Shown here: piece after piece, positions 15,941 through 23,943 of the stretch
How positions within the stretch are numbered: the first letter of the stretch is position 1
Layout: every line of letters begins with the position of its first letter
Assembly: GCA_005889445.1 (NCBI GenBank)
Contig: VBGS01000168.1
Location: forward strand, 1 to 31,829
Source of the DNA: Chloroflexota bacterium
Lineage (GTDB): Bacteria > Chloroflexota > Limnocylindria > P2-11E
Length of the DNA: 31,829 bases
Direction of reading: 5' to 3'
Translations under genes and position numbers: made by a program
Notes under the pieces: generated by a model
Told to the model about the DNA's origin: nothing
What the model saw: the letters and a program-made list of their open reading frames with translations, nothing else
Database searches by the model: none

Positions 15941-16359
15941 GTCTGGCTCGGCTCCATCGCGCGGCCGCGCATCTTGCGCTGGTCGCGGCGGTTCATCGAG
16001 ACGACGCCGCCGTTGCCCATGATCGAGTTGCCGTCGAAGAAGACGCCCTTGTCGATGCTGAGCGATGGCGTCGTGATGTCGCCTTTCACCCGGGCCGGCT
16101 TCGCGAGCTCGACCGAGTCGGTCGCGTGGATGTTCCCGGTCACCTCGCCGTGGATGACGATCGAGCCGCAGCTGATCTCGGCCGTGACCTTCGCGGTCTC
16201 GCCGACGATGAGGCTGCCGCTGGTGTTGATCTCGCCGGTGAAGGTCCCGTCGAGACGGACCTGCCCCTCGAAGCTCAGCTTGCCCTCGACCACCAGCCCC
16301 GGGCCCAAAAGCGCGTTCACCGCCGGGTCTGTGCCTGCCTGTCGTCCGTAGTCCTGCAT
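15937..16359 (-). CDS. Bactofilin
   Basis: A 140-aa polymer-forming cytoskeletal protein. The central DUF583/bactofilin beta-helix runs from about residue 19 to 115 with repeating short strands: VVEGKLSFEGQVRLDGTFTG, LIVGETAKVTAEI, VIHGEVTGNI, VELAKPARVKGDI and LSIDKGVFFDG. The C-terminal tail is short and basic. Bactofilins form filaments that help shape the cell or place envelope enzymes. ATG at 16359 is chosen for a GGAG eight bases upstream; a GTG at 16398 would add a nonconserved leader. The 129-bp gap to the Nudix gene shows nothing I can call. Confidence 0.93.
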   Translation of the reverse strand: MQDYGRQAGTDPAVNALLGPGLVVEGKLSFEGQVRLDGTFTGEINTSGSLIVGETAKVTAEISCGSIVIHGEVTGNIHATDSVELAKPARVKGDITTPSLSIDKGVFFDGNSIMGNGGVVSMNRRDQRKMRGRAMEPSQT

Positions 16360-16488
16360 CCCCTCTACTCCTTCCTCGCGTGTGGGAAACGCGGGCAAGC
16401 GGTCGGCGCTACGGCCTCCGCGGGCTCGGTCGAGTCTGGAGACCGCTTCGACGCGGCGCAGCTTCGTCGAGGCTCGTGAACGATCCGC

Positions 16489-17013
16489 TCAGGGCCGGGG
16501 CGGCTCGTAGGCGCGCCAGGCATCCAGGCCATGGACGGTCGATGGCCACGCGAGCTGTTCGAGCGGCGGGAGCTGGTCCTTGGCGAAGAAGGCGGCCTCG
16601 GACGCCTCGTCGGGCGCGACCCGAAGCTGTCCCGACACGACGTGCGCACGATAGATCACCACCAGGATCGGAAAACCCGGTCGCATCCACATCGCGAGAA
16701 GGCCGTCGAGGGAAACGTTGAAGCCGGTCTCCTCGGCGGTCTCGCGCCGCGCCGCCTCCTCCGCGGTCTCGTCGTTCTCTACGAGTCCTCCGGGCAGCGC
16801 CCAACTGCCGTTGCGCGGACCGTAGTTGAGACGCACGAGCAGGACGCCGCCGTCGCGCTCCACCACGGTGTTCGAGCCGATCTGGACGTGCATGAAATCG
16901 GCGAACCCGCACACCGGGCACGTCGGCCGGTCCCGGCCGTCGATCCGGGTCGGGACGAGAAGCGTCCCGTCGCGCGGGCAGTAGGCGAACCGCGGGGGCG
17001 GCGGATGCCGCAC
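16489..17013 (-). CDS. Nudix hydrolase with N-terminal zinc-ribbon-like segment
   Basis: A 174-aa pyrophosphohydrolase. The Nudix box spans about residues 75-98 (GGLVENDETAEEAARRETAEE, read in two parts here), with the metal-binding REUxEE as Arg90, Glu91, Glu94 and Glu95. Before it lies a ribbon like that of NudC-type or ADP-ribose-type enzymes, YCPRDG..CPVCG, but one of the four expected cysteines is Asp15, so zinc binding may be incomplete. Substrate not predictable. GTG at 17013 starts three bases after the sugar-enzyme stop, suggesting co-transcription with it. Confidence 0.9.
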   Translation of the reverse strand: MRHPPPPRFAYCPRDGTLLVPTRIDGRDRPTCPVCGFADFMHVQIGSNTVVERDGGVLLVRLNYGPRNGSWALPGGLVENDETAEEAARRETAEETGFNVSLDGLLAMWMRPGFPILVVIYRAHVVSGQLRVAPDEASEAAFFAKDQLPPLEQLAWPSTVHGLDAWRAYEPPRP

Positions 17014-17016
17014 TCG

Positions 17017-19464
17017 CTAGACGCCCTTCGCGAGACGGTCCTTCAGATAGTCGATCGAGTCGTTGGGCGACGGATCCGCGCCGTTAAGAAGCGCCACATA
17101 AAAGGACACGTAGTCGGTGAAGTAGACCATCTGCAAGACCTCGGACAGCACGTTCTGTCCGACGAACTGAAGTGTCTTGTGCTCGATCTGCGCGCGGTCC
17201 AAGAGCTCGCGAGTCACCTCAAAGCGGATCTTGTGGCGCGGGTTGTCGCGGTCACTTCGCAGGAGCAGGACCGTGAGGGCCTCTCGCGCGATCGGCGGAT
17301 GCGGAAACCCCACGACGGCGTTGTGGTTGAGCTCGCTCATCACGTCGAAGGCGGACCAGTTCTTCGCGTTCTCGTTCCACTGTCCCTTCACGCGACGCGC
17401 CATCACGCCGATCACGCCAGCGCCGTACGCGAAGACGATCCGACCGAATAGCTCCTTCGCGAGCCTCTTCGCGTCGTTGGTCCGTGCCCCCTCGTGCACG
17501 CGCTCCTCGAGCTTTGAGACATCCTTGAGCGCCATGTCGATGTCATCGGAGAGATCGCGGGTGAAGCCCATTCGCGTAAGGGTCCCGAGCACGAGGCCGA
17601 GCGAGTATCCGAGCGTCGCTCGCGGACGCGCCTTGTAGCTGAAGGTCACGACCGGAAAGCCCGACGCGCGCGCGAGCTCCGCGAGCTTCCCCCCGGTAGT
17701 CAGTGCGAGCACCTTCGCGCCACGTTTGCGGGCCTCCTCGAAAGCCGACAGCGTCTCCTCGGTATTCCCCGAGTAGCTCGAGGCGATCACCAGCGAGTCA
17801 CGGCCGACGTATCCCGGCAGACCGTAGTCGCGATGCACCGTCATCGGGACCTTGAGCTCGGCGTCAAGGAGAGCGGCAGCGAGGTCGCCGCCGATCGCGG
17901 AACCGCCCATCCCGGCGACGACGATGCTGCGCACATCCCCGTAGGCGGGCGGGATGCTCGCCTTTGTGGCGATCGCCCACGCGTCGCGGATCTGCTTCGG
18001 CAGGTCCTTGATGCGCCCGAGCATGTCCTCCGGAATCCGCTCGCCCGCGTCGAGGAGCGGCGCGAGCTCCCCCTGCGAGCGCGTCTCCGCGTAGACCCGA
18101 ACGAGCGGCTCGGTCCCTGACAGGCGGATCAGTAGCCACGATCCGTCATCGAGGAAGAACTTCGTGCCGTCGTTCGTGTCGAGATGCACGATCTTCGCCA
18201 CCGCGTGCCCGCCGAGCTGCTCCGGCGCCGCCTGTCGGAGCGCGGCCATGATCCGCCGCTTGGCCGCGTCGTACGTGGCCGCATCCATGTGCAGATCGCG
18301 CCGGTTGTAATGCGATGGGCCTGCCATACGCATGAGCTCGGCGATGAGCTCGGACGGCTTCTTCTTCGTCTTCAGCATGAAGTCGAGGAAGAAGAGGTCG
18401 GCGACGATGCCGTCCCGCTCCGGCAGGTGCATCGCGAAGCCGAACCCGCCGGACTCCTCGCCGCCCATCATGGCGCCGGTCTCCTGCATCTTCGGACCGA
18501 TGTACTTGAACCCGACCGGGACCTCATAGACCTTCACGCCGAACTTCTCGCCGAGACGATCGACCATCGAGGTCATGTTCACCGTCTTCACGACCGGCTG
18601 ACGCAGCCCGCGGACCTCGCAGAGGTACCACATGAGGAGGGCGTACAGGGTGAGCGTTGTGACGAAGGTGCCCCGCTCGTCGGCGAGGCCCGCGCGATCC
18701 GCGTCGCCGTCGACCGCGAGACCGACGTCGCCGTGTTCGGCCGGAATGCGGCGGAGGAACTCGTCTATGTTGGGCGGGATCGGCTCCGGATTCACGCCGC
18801 CGAAGTACGGATTGCGCTCGCCATGTAGCTCGACGACTTTGGTCTTCCCGCCGCCGATGAGCTTCGGGAAGTAGCCGCCGGCGCTGCCGTAGAGCGCCTC
18901 GCACACCACGGTGTAGCCCGCCCCGCGGAACGCGTCGAGGTCGAAGAGCTCCGCGACGTGCGCGAGGTAGTCAGGCGCCGGGTCAAACTCCTGGATGCGG
19001 CCCTTGCTCCTGGCGTCGTCGAGCTTCATGCGGCGGACGCGCTCGGGATTCTGCTCGAGCGGGCGAATGACCGCCTCGAGCTCCTTCAGCATGTCCGGTC
19101 CCGCGGCGGCGCCGGTCTCGGCCTTCACCTTGAAGCCGTTGTCGGTCCACGGGTTGTGGCTCGCGGTGATCACGATCCCGGCCTTCGCCTTGCGGCGCAT
19201 CGTCGCCCACGAGAACGACTGCGTCGGCGCAGCGGCGGTCGCGAGGTGCACGTTGACGTCGTGCGCCGCGACGACCTCCGCCGCGGCGGCGGCGAAGTGC
19301 TCCGACGCGAAGCGGCGATCGAAGCCGATGACGACCCCGCGGTCGGCGCCGCCGTTCCGGACGACCCACTCCGCGACCGATTGCGCGCAGACCCGCACCG
19401 CGTCGAAGGTGTACTCGTCGGCGATTCGCGCGCGCCAGCCGTCCGTGCCAAAGACGATGTTCAC
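17017..19464 (-). CDS. Fusion: phosphoglucomutase/phosphomannomutase + phosphoglucose/phosphomannose isomerase
   Basis: An 815-aa two-enzyme protein. Residues 1-474 are an alpha-D-phosphohexomutase: phosphoserine Ser102 in TASHNP, metal loop DGDADR (252-257), sugar-specificity loop GEESGG (335-340) and phosphate loop RLSGTEP (447-453). Residues about 478-815 are a SIS-domain bifunctional glucose/mannose-6-phosphate isomerase: GMGGSAIGGD (518-527), SSYSGNTEE (562-570), Glu698 in WNEN and His714 in ELNHN, spaced 16 apart as in the characterised archaeal enzyme, and Lys808 near the end. The join is clean, with no stop or spacer. Together they would turn fructose-6-phosphate into mannose-6-phosphate and then mannose-1-phosphate (or the glucose equivalents). 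It overlaps the epimerase gene by ATGA. Confidence 0.93.
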   Translation of the reverse strand: MNIVFGTDGWRARIADEYTFDAVRVCAQSVAEWVVRNGGADRGVVIGFDRRFASEHFAAAAAEVVAAHDVNVHLATAAAPTQSFSWATMRRKAKAGIVITASHNPWTDNGFKVKAETGAAAGPDMLKELEAVIRPLEQNPERVRRMKLDDARSKGRIQEFDPAPDYLAHVAELFDLDAFRGAGYTVVCEALYGSAGGYFPKLIGGGKTKVVELHGERNPYFGGVNPEPIPPNIDEFLRRIPAEHGDVGLAVDGDADRAGLADERGTFVTTLTLYALLMWYLCEVRGLRQPVVKTVNMTSMVDRLGEKFGVKVYEVPVGFKYIGPKMQETGAMMGGEESGGFGFAMHLPERDGIVADLFFLDFMLKTKKKPSELIAELMRMAGPSHYNRRDLHMDAATYDAAKRRIMAALRQAAPEQLGGHAVAKIVHLDTNDGTKFFLDDGSWLLIRLSGTEPLVRVYAETRSQGELAPLLDAGERIPEDMLGRIKDLPKQIRDAWAIATKASIPPAYGDVRSIVVAGMGGSAIGGDLAAALLDAELKVPMTVHRDYGLPGYVGRDSLVIASSYSGNTEETLSAFEEARKRGAKVLALTTGGKLAELARASGFPVVTFSYKARPRATLGYSLGLVLGTLTRMGFTRDLSDDIDMALKDVSKLEERVHEGARTNDAKRLAKELFGRIVFAYGAGVIGVMARRVKGQWNENAKNWSAFDVMSELNHNAVVGFPHPPIAREALTVLLLRSDRDNPRHKIRFEVTRELLDRAQIEHKTLQFVGQNVLSEVLQMVYFTDYVSFYVALLNGADPSPNDSIDYLKDRLAKGV

Positions 19465-20429
19465 GCCGGTGCTCCCTGCTGGATGTCCGCCCTCCAGAAG
19501 TCGAGGGTATCGCGCAGCGACTCAGCGAGCCCGATGCGAGGCGACCAACCGGTGTTTTGGCGAAAACGGCTGGCATCGAGCGACAGCCGCGTCGCGTCAC
19601 CGCCGCGCACGCGCGTTGGATCGAGCTCGGTGCGAAGCGGGATCCGGGCGAGGCTGATCAGCGTCGAGAGGATCTCGCCGATCGCGATCGCGCGGCCGCT
19701 TCCCACGTTGTACGTGCCGGTCGACGGAAGTGACAGCGCGAGGCCGTAGGCGACCGCCATGTCGCGGACGTCGATGAAGTCGCGCTCCGCGTCGAGCCGG
19801 CCATGCCGGATGATCGGGTCGGCGGATCCCGCCTCGGCGGCGGCGATCTGCTTCGCGAACGCCGACGCCGCAAGGCCGGGGTGCTGACGCGGTCCGTTCT
19901 GATTCGCCGGCCGCAGAACGACGATCGGCGAGCCGTGCCTCGCGTCGGCCTCGAGCGCAAGCGTCTCGGCCGCGACCTTCGTCGCCGCGTAGACGTTCAG
20001 CGGCTGGAGGGGCGCGTCCTCGTTCACCGGGATCTGCGCCGGCGCCCCGTAGACATCCGCGCTCGACGCGAGGACCAGCCGCGTGGCGCGTCGCACCTCG
20101 AGGGCCGCGAGGAGCGTTGCGGTACCGAGAACGTTGATCCGGACAGCGGCGAGCGGATCGGCGCTGGCCTGGGTGGGGACGGCGAGACCCGCGAGATGGA
20201 CGACCGCTTCGGCGCCGGAGTGATCGAACGCGCGACGAACATCGTCGAGGCTCGTCACATCGCCGCGGTGGATCGTGACGCGATCGGCGACCGCCGCGAG
20301 GTTCGGGAACGGCGGCTCCTCGTGCGCGAGCCCGTGCACCTCGTCGCCGCGCGTGAGCAGATGCTCGGCGAGATGACTTCCCGCGAACCCCGTGATGCCT
20401 GTGATCAGCACCCGCGCCACCGGCCGCAT
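19461..20429 (-). CDS. NAD(P)-dependent nucleotide-sugar epimerase/dehydratase/reductase
   Basis: A 322-aa extended short-chain dehydrogenase. The dinucleotide loop GITGFAGSH is at the N-terminus, the GDVTS and HLAGLA segments follow, and the catalytic set is Ser in LASSADVYG with Tyr-x3-Lys in NVYAATKVAAE. The substrate part carries RPANQNGPRQ and the DFIDVRDMA motif. It most resembles GDP-mannose 4,6-dehydratase or GDP-4-keto-6-deoxymannose reductase (Rmd). That would fit the adjacent mannose-phosphate enzyme, but the exact reaction is not proven by sequence. ATG at 20429; the divergent EamA gene begins 22 bp away. Confidence 0.88.
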   Translation of the reverse strand: MRPVARVLITGITGFAGSHLAEHLLTRGDEVHGLAHEEPPFPNLAAVADRVTIHRGDVTSLDDVRRAFDHSGAEAVVHLAGLAVPTQASADPLAAVRINVLGTATLLAALEVRRATRLVLASSADVYGAPAQIPVNEDAPLQPLNVYAATKVAAETLALEADARHGSPIVVLRPANQNGPRQHPGLAASAFAKQIAAAEAGSADPIIRHGRLDAERDFIDVRDMAVAYGLALSLPSTGTYNVGSGRAIAIGEILSTLISLARIPLRTELDPTRVRGGDATRLSLDASRFRQNTGWSPRIGLAESLRDTLDFWRADIQQGAPA

Positions 20430-20439
20430 CCTAGCCTCG

Positions 20440-20451
20440 TATCGTTCGCGA
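20440..20451 (+). promoter_or_regulatory. Putative -10 box for a leaderless EamA transcript
   Basis: TATCGT (20440-20445; four of six matches to TATAAT) is followed by exactly six bases before the GTG at 20452. The divergent gap is 22 bp and has no SD. No -35 is evident. Confidence 0.35.
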
Positions 20452-21360
20452 GTGCCCCGCTCGCTCATCACGCCGCTCGCGGCGTTCGCCGTCGCGTCCG
20501 CCTGGAGCGGATCGTGGATCACGGGAAAGCTCGGGGTCACCGGTGCTCCGCCGCTCGAGCTGTCGGCCATGCGATTCGTCATCGCCGCGATTGCGGTCGC
20601 CGCCATCGCGATCGCCACGCGCACGAGCATCGATCTCGGGGGCATCGGGCCGATCGCGCTCTCGGCCCTCTTCGGATACGTGCTCTACAACGCGTTCGTG
20701 TTCGTGGGGTTGACGATGGCACCAGCTTCGGACGGCGCGCTCATCGTCCCCACGACGATCCCCGTCCTCACGGCGGTGCTCGCGACGCTCGTCGGGGAAC
20801 GGCTCACGCCGGCGAAGGTGGTGGGCTTCGCGCTCGCCTCCTGCGGCGCCGCGCTGGTGATCGCGACCGGCCAGAGCGGCGGCAACCTCTCGGTCTCGCG
20901 TCTCCAGGGCGATCTGCTCATGCTGAGCGGCGCCGTCTGCTGGGCCTGCTACACGGTGCTCGGGACGATCACGCTGCGCGAGCGGTCACCGCTCGCGGTC
21001 GTCACGCTCGCTATGCCGATCGGGGCCGCGCTGCTGCTGCCGCTTGGTTTCATCGAGCATGGCTACCGCGACGTCGCGTCGTGGAGCACCGGCGTGTGGC
21101 TCGACATCCTCTATCTGGCGCTCATCGCGTCGGTCGCGAGCTTCACGGCCTTCTACTGGATCGTGCGGCGGGTCGGCGCCGGCATCGCCTCGCTCACGTC
21201 CTACTTCGTGCCCGTCCTGACGCTCATCATGGCGGTCGTCTTTCTCGGCGATCGGCCCGAGCCGCTGCAGCTCGCGGGCGGGCTGGTGATCCTCGCAGGG
21301 GTCCGTGTCGCGACGCTGCGGCCGGCCGCCGCGGCGACCGTCCCGGAGGGATCGGCCTAG
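20452..21360 (+). CDS. EamA/DMT-superfamily permease
   Basis: A 302-aa ten-helix transporter made of two EamA repeats. The first repeat includes WSGSWITGKLG and ELSAMRFVIAA, FVGLTMAPASDGALIVPTTIP, and a VGERLT loop. The second starts near LLMLSGAVCWACYTVLG and ends with ASLTSYFVPVLTLIMAVVFLGDRPEPLQLAGGLVI (read in pieces). Likely exports metabolites or amino acids; substrate unknown. GTG at 20452 is the start that retains TM1 without running into the divergent epimerase. The stop TAG shares CTAG (21357-21360) with the convergent comB-like pseudogene. Confidence 0.9.
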   Translation: MPRSLITPLAAFAVASAWSGSWITGKLGVTGAPPLELSAMRFVIAAIAVAAIAIATRTSIDLGGIGPIALSALFGYVLYNAFVFVGLTMAPASDGALIVPTTIPVLTAVLATLVGERLTPAKVVGFALASCGAALVIATGQSGGNLSVSRLQGDLLMLSGAVCWACYTVLGTITLRERSPLAVVTLAMPIGAALLLPLGFIEHGYRDVASWSTGVWLDILYLALIASVASFTAFYWIVRRVGAGIASLTSYFVPVLTLIMAVVFLGDRPEPLQLAGGLVILAGVRVATLRPAAAATVPEGSA

Positions 21361-21930
21361 GTCTCGCGCGTCGGGCGCGCGACGAGGAGGCCGCCCTCGC
21401 GCGACACGGGCAGCGCGAAATCGAAGCGATCGACCTCGAGCGCGAGCTCGGCATCCCGACGCGGGAACCAGTCCGGCCAGCCCTCCGCGGCGCGGTCCGC
21501 GAGCAGCGTGACCAGCGGGGGCGGCATCGGCCGGTCGAGCAGCGCGGCCTCGAGGTATCGCGCCGGCAATGACGAAGCTCCCGAGGAGGATCGCCTGCGC
21601 GCGATCGGCGGCGACGACACCCTGCGTTCCCGAGCTCGTGCGCTGGACGACGCGGCGGCCGCCAAGATCGAGACGCTCGATGGCCGACGGCGAGTTGCCG
21701 ACGTCGAAGCCGGGGATGGGACGACCGTCGATCTCGCCCGTGAGGAACAGCGATGGATCGCGACGCTTCATCCCGAGGGCCTGCTCGTGATCGGCGACGA
21801 GCACGATCTCGCGCGCGCCCGCCGCGATGCAGAACGCGGCCGTGGTGAAGGCGCGGAACACGTCGACGATGACGACGTGACCGGTCGCGGCGCGCGCCCC
21901 GTCGATGAGGGACGCGCGCCGAACGATCAC
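21357..21930 (-). pseudogene. ComB-like (2-phosphosulfolactate phosphatase family) gene broken by an internal deletion
   Basis: The first frame (from GTG 21930) reads like a ComB-family phosphatase: VVIVDVFRAFTTAAFCIAAG, GEIDGRPIPGFDVGNSP, TSSGTQGVVAA and ILLGSFVIAGA. At about 21556-21567 the reading continues only in the next frame as RYLEAALLDRPMP and on to ELALEVDRFDFALPVSREGG and LLVARPT, the normal end of a subgroup of this family. Total length corresponds to about 191 codons, whereas relatives I recall are about 230, and the acidic stretch usually between SFV.AGAT and YLEALL is absent. So roughly 40 codons plus a frame-changing remainder appear lost. It overlaps the upstream hydrolase by GTGA. 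Confidence 0.8.
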
Positions 21931-22757
21931 GCCACCTCTTCGAACCGATAGCGGCCGTCGCTCTGCGAGATGCGGCCGAACCGCGGCAGGTCGTGCGTGA
22001 AGCCGACGATCCACCGCTCTTCGATCGCGCGCGGCAGGATGACCTTCTTCGCGGCAAGCGTCTCGAGCGGGAACAGATCAAAGGCGGGGATCCACGGCAG
22101 CGGTAGGTGGTGGCGATCGGGCATGAAGTCGCTCGAGAAGAAGAGCGTCTGGCCCCGGTCGCTGACGCGGACCGTCTGGGTCCCGCGAGTGTGGCCCTGG
22201 ACGCGATCCAGCCGGACGCCCGGCAGGATCTCGACGGACTCATCGATCAGCTCGAGCTTGCCCGCGGCCTCGAGCGGCGCGTAGTCATCCGGAAGGTACG
22301 AGCCGCGGGTGCGCTCGTTCGGCGCGATCGCGTCCTGCCATTCCAAGCGCTGGAAGACGTACGACGCCCGCGGGAAGGTCGACACGATCCGGTCGCCGTC
22401 GCGGTACGTGTTGCCGCCGGCGTGGTCGAAGTGCAGGTGCGTGTTGATGACGAGGGTGACCTGTTCGGGACGGACACCGAGCGCCGCGATCTCGGCGAGG
22501 AGGCGCGGCGGCTGGTCGATACCGTAGATCTCGTTCTGCTTCGGCGTGAGCTTCGTGCCGGCCCCGGTCTCAACGAGCACGACGTGATCGGCATCACGGA
22601 TGAGCAGGCAATTCATGTCCATCGCGATGCGGTTGCGATCGTCGGCCGGCTTCTGCTTCTCCCACAGCACCTTCGGCACGATCCCGAACATCGCGCCCCC
22701 GTCCAGCCTGAAAATGCCGTCGCTGAAGATCCGCACGTCGAAGCGCCCGATCCGCAC
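21927..22757 (-). CDS. Metallo-beta-lactamase-fold hydrolase
   Basis: A 276-aa protein with the zinc-binding motif THLHFDHAGG (His107, His109, Asp111, His112), further ligands in QGHTRGTQ and SSDFMPDRHHLP, and a late THDLP. The N-terminal half has NCLLIRDADHVVLVETGAG. It resembles quorum-quenching lactonase or methyl-parathion-hydrolase-like members, but substrate assignment is not possible here. GTG at 22757 gives the usual short N-terminus; a divergent GNAT gene starts 21 bp away. Confidence 0.9.
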   Translation of the reverse strand: MRIGRFDVRIFSDGIFRLDGGAMFGIVPKVLWEKQKPADDRNRIAMDMNCLLIRDADHVVLVETGAGTKLTPKQNEIYGIDQPPRLLAEIAALGVRPEQVTLVINTHLHFDHAGGNTYRDGDRIVSTFPRASYVFQRLEWQDAIAPNERTRGSYLPDDYAPLEAAGKLELIDESVEILPGVRLDRVQGHTRGTQTVRVSDRGQTLFFSSDFMPDRHHLPLPWIPAFDLFPLETLAAKKVILPRAIEERWIVGFTHDLPRFGRISQSDGRYRFEEVA

Positions 22758-22778
22758 GAGGCGTCAGTATGGGCAGCG

Positions 22779-23195
22779 GTGGACATCCGCGACCTCCGCG
22801 AAGAGGACGGGGAGGAAGTGCGCGCGCTGTGGCGGTCGAGCGGCATCCGCGCCCGACCCGGCGATGACGATGCTTCGCTCGGGGCGCTGGTCTCGCGCAA
22901 TCCGGGGCTGTGCATCGTCGGCACCGAGAACGAGCGGATCGTCGCGAGCGCGCTCGCCACGTTCGACGGCCGCCGTGGCTGGCTGTATCACGTGGCGACC
23001 CATCCCGAGATGCGCCGCCGCGGCGTCGCGACCCGGCTGGTCCACACGATCGAAGAGCGGCTGCGGGCTCTCGGTTGCCCGAAGCTCAACCTCATCGTCT
23101 GGGATGACAACGAGGACGCGATGCGCTTCTGGGAAGCGATGGGCTACCAGCGCGATGCGACAGTCGAGTACAGCAAACGTCTCGACGCGACATGA
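22779..23195 (+). CDS. GNAT N-acetyltransferase (YpeA-like)
   Basis: A 138-aa single-domain acyltransferase. The acetyl-CoA loop is YHVATHPEMRRRGVATRLV (pattern R-x-x-G-x-A), followed by LGCPKLNLIVWDDNEDAMRF and the end motif WEAMGYQRDATVEYSKRL. It is close in shape to YpeA and unlike RimI in its ending. Target unknown. GTG at 22779 follows a 21-bp divergent gap without SD; CAGTAT eight bases upstream is a weak -10 candidate. Its stop overlaps the methyltransferase start as ATGA. Confidence 0.88.
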   Translation: MDIRDLREEDGEEVRALWRSSGIRARPGDDDASLGALVSRNPGLCIVGTENERIVASALATFDGRRGWLYHVATHPEMRRRGVATRLVHTIEERLRALGCPKLNLIVWDDNEDAMRFWEAMGYQRDATVEYSKRLDAT

Positions 23196-23926
23196 GCGAC
23201 ATCGAGCCGGTCCAGCGCCAGTTCGGCCGCATCGCGGCCGCCTACGTCGAGAGCGCGACCCATGCGCGAGGCGAGGATCTCGATCGGATCGTGACGCTCG
23301 CGCGGGAGCATGGTGGGGATCGGATCGTCGACGTCGGCACCGGCGTCGGTCACACGCTGCGGCGGGTGGCCCCGCATTTTCGCGGCGCGCTGGGGGTCGA
23401 CGCGACGCGCGAGATGCTCGAGGCGGGTCTCGCCGTGCTCGCGGGTGCGAGCATCGCCAACGCGCTGCTCGTCCAGGCAGATGCGCGCGCGCTGCCGGTG
23501 CCCTCGGGATCCGTCGATGTCGTGACGTCGCGTCTTGCGGCCCATCACTTCGCCGATGCTCCCGCGGCGTTCGCTGAGATCGGGCGCGTGCTGCGGCCCG
23601 GCGGCCTGTTCGTCCTCGTCGACAACTACGCGCCGGAGGACCCGGCCCTGGACCGGTTCATCAACGAGCTCGAGACGCTGCGCGATCCGTCGCACGTGCG
23701 CAATCACACGGTCGCGCGGTGGAGCGCCCTGGTCGAAGGCGCGGGCATGCGCGCCGTGGTCGACTCGGACGTGCTGGTCACCAAGCTCGACACCGAAAGC
23801 TGGATGGCACGCTCGCGGACTCCCCCGGATCGCGCGGCCGAGGTGCGACGCCGCCTCGCTGGGGCTTCCCGGGGGCGGTCGAGGCGTTCCGGATCACCCC
23901 GACAACCTTCGCGGTCCACAAGCTGA
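23192..23926 (+). CDS. Class I SAM-dependent methyltransferase, C-terminus frameshifted
   Basis: Begins with QFGRIAAAYVES and the SAM loop RIVDVGTGVGHTL (about 44-56), then DATREMLEAG, VDVVTSRLAAHHFADAP and the FAEIGRVLRPGGLFVLVDN strand, all standard for UbiE/YcgJ-like enzymes. Up to about residue 227 it is coherent. After LAGAS the frame gives a low-quality Arg/Ser tail to a stop at 23926. One frame over, the expected ending PGAVEAFRITPTTFAVHKLI followed by LVGRK runs to a TGA at 23944-23946. A single C missing from the CCC run at 23868-23870 explains this. The likely ancestral gene is therefore 23192-23946. Confidence 0.88.
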   Translation: MSDIEPVQRQFGRIAAAYVESATHARGEDLDRIVTLAREHGGDRIVDVGTGVGHTLRRVAPHFRGALGVDATREMLEAGLAVLAGASIANALLVQADARALPVPSGSVDVVTSRLAAHHFADAPAAFAEIGRVLRPGGLFVLVDNYAPEDPALDRFINELETLRDPSHVRNHTVARWSALVEGAGMRAVVDSDVLVTKLDTESWMARSRTPPDRAAEVRRRLAGASRGRSRRSGSPRQPSRSTS

Positions 23927-23943
23927 TCCTCGTCGGCCGGAAA

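Noticed and set aside
16360..16488. Gap between bactofilin and Nudix genes
   Set aside because: Searched for hairpins with T-tracts, -35/-10 pairs and short frames with SD; nothing beyond the bactofilin SD is convincing.
19803..21572. A 589-codon plus-strand frame spanning the epimerase and EamA regions
   Set aside because: Runs antisense to one gene and out of frame with the other; the product has only Arg/Asp/Ala-rich low complexity.
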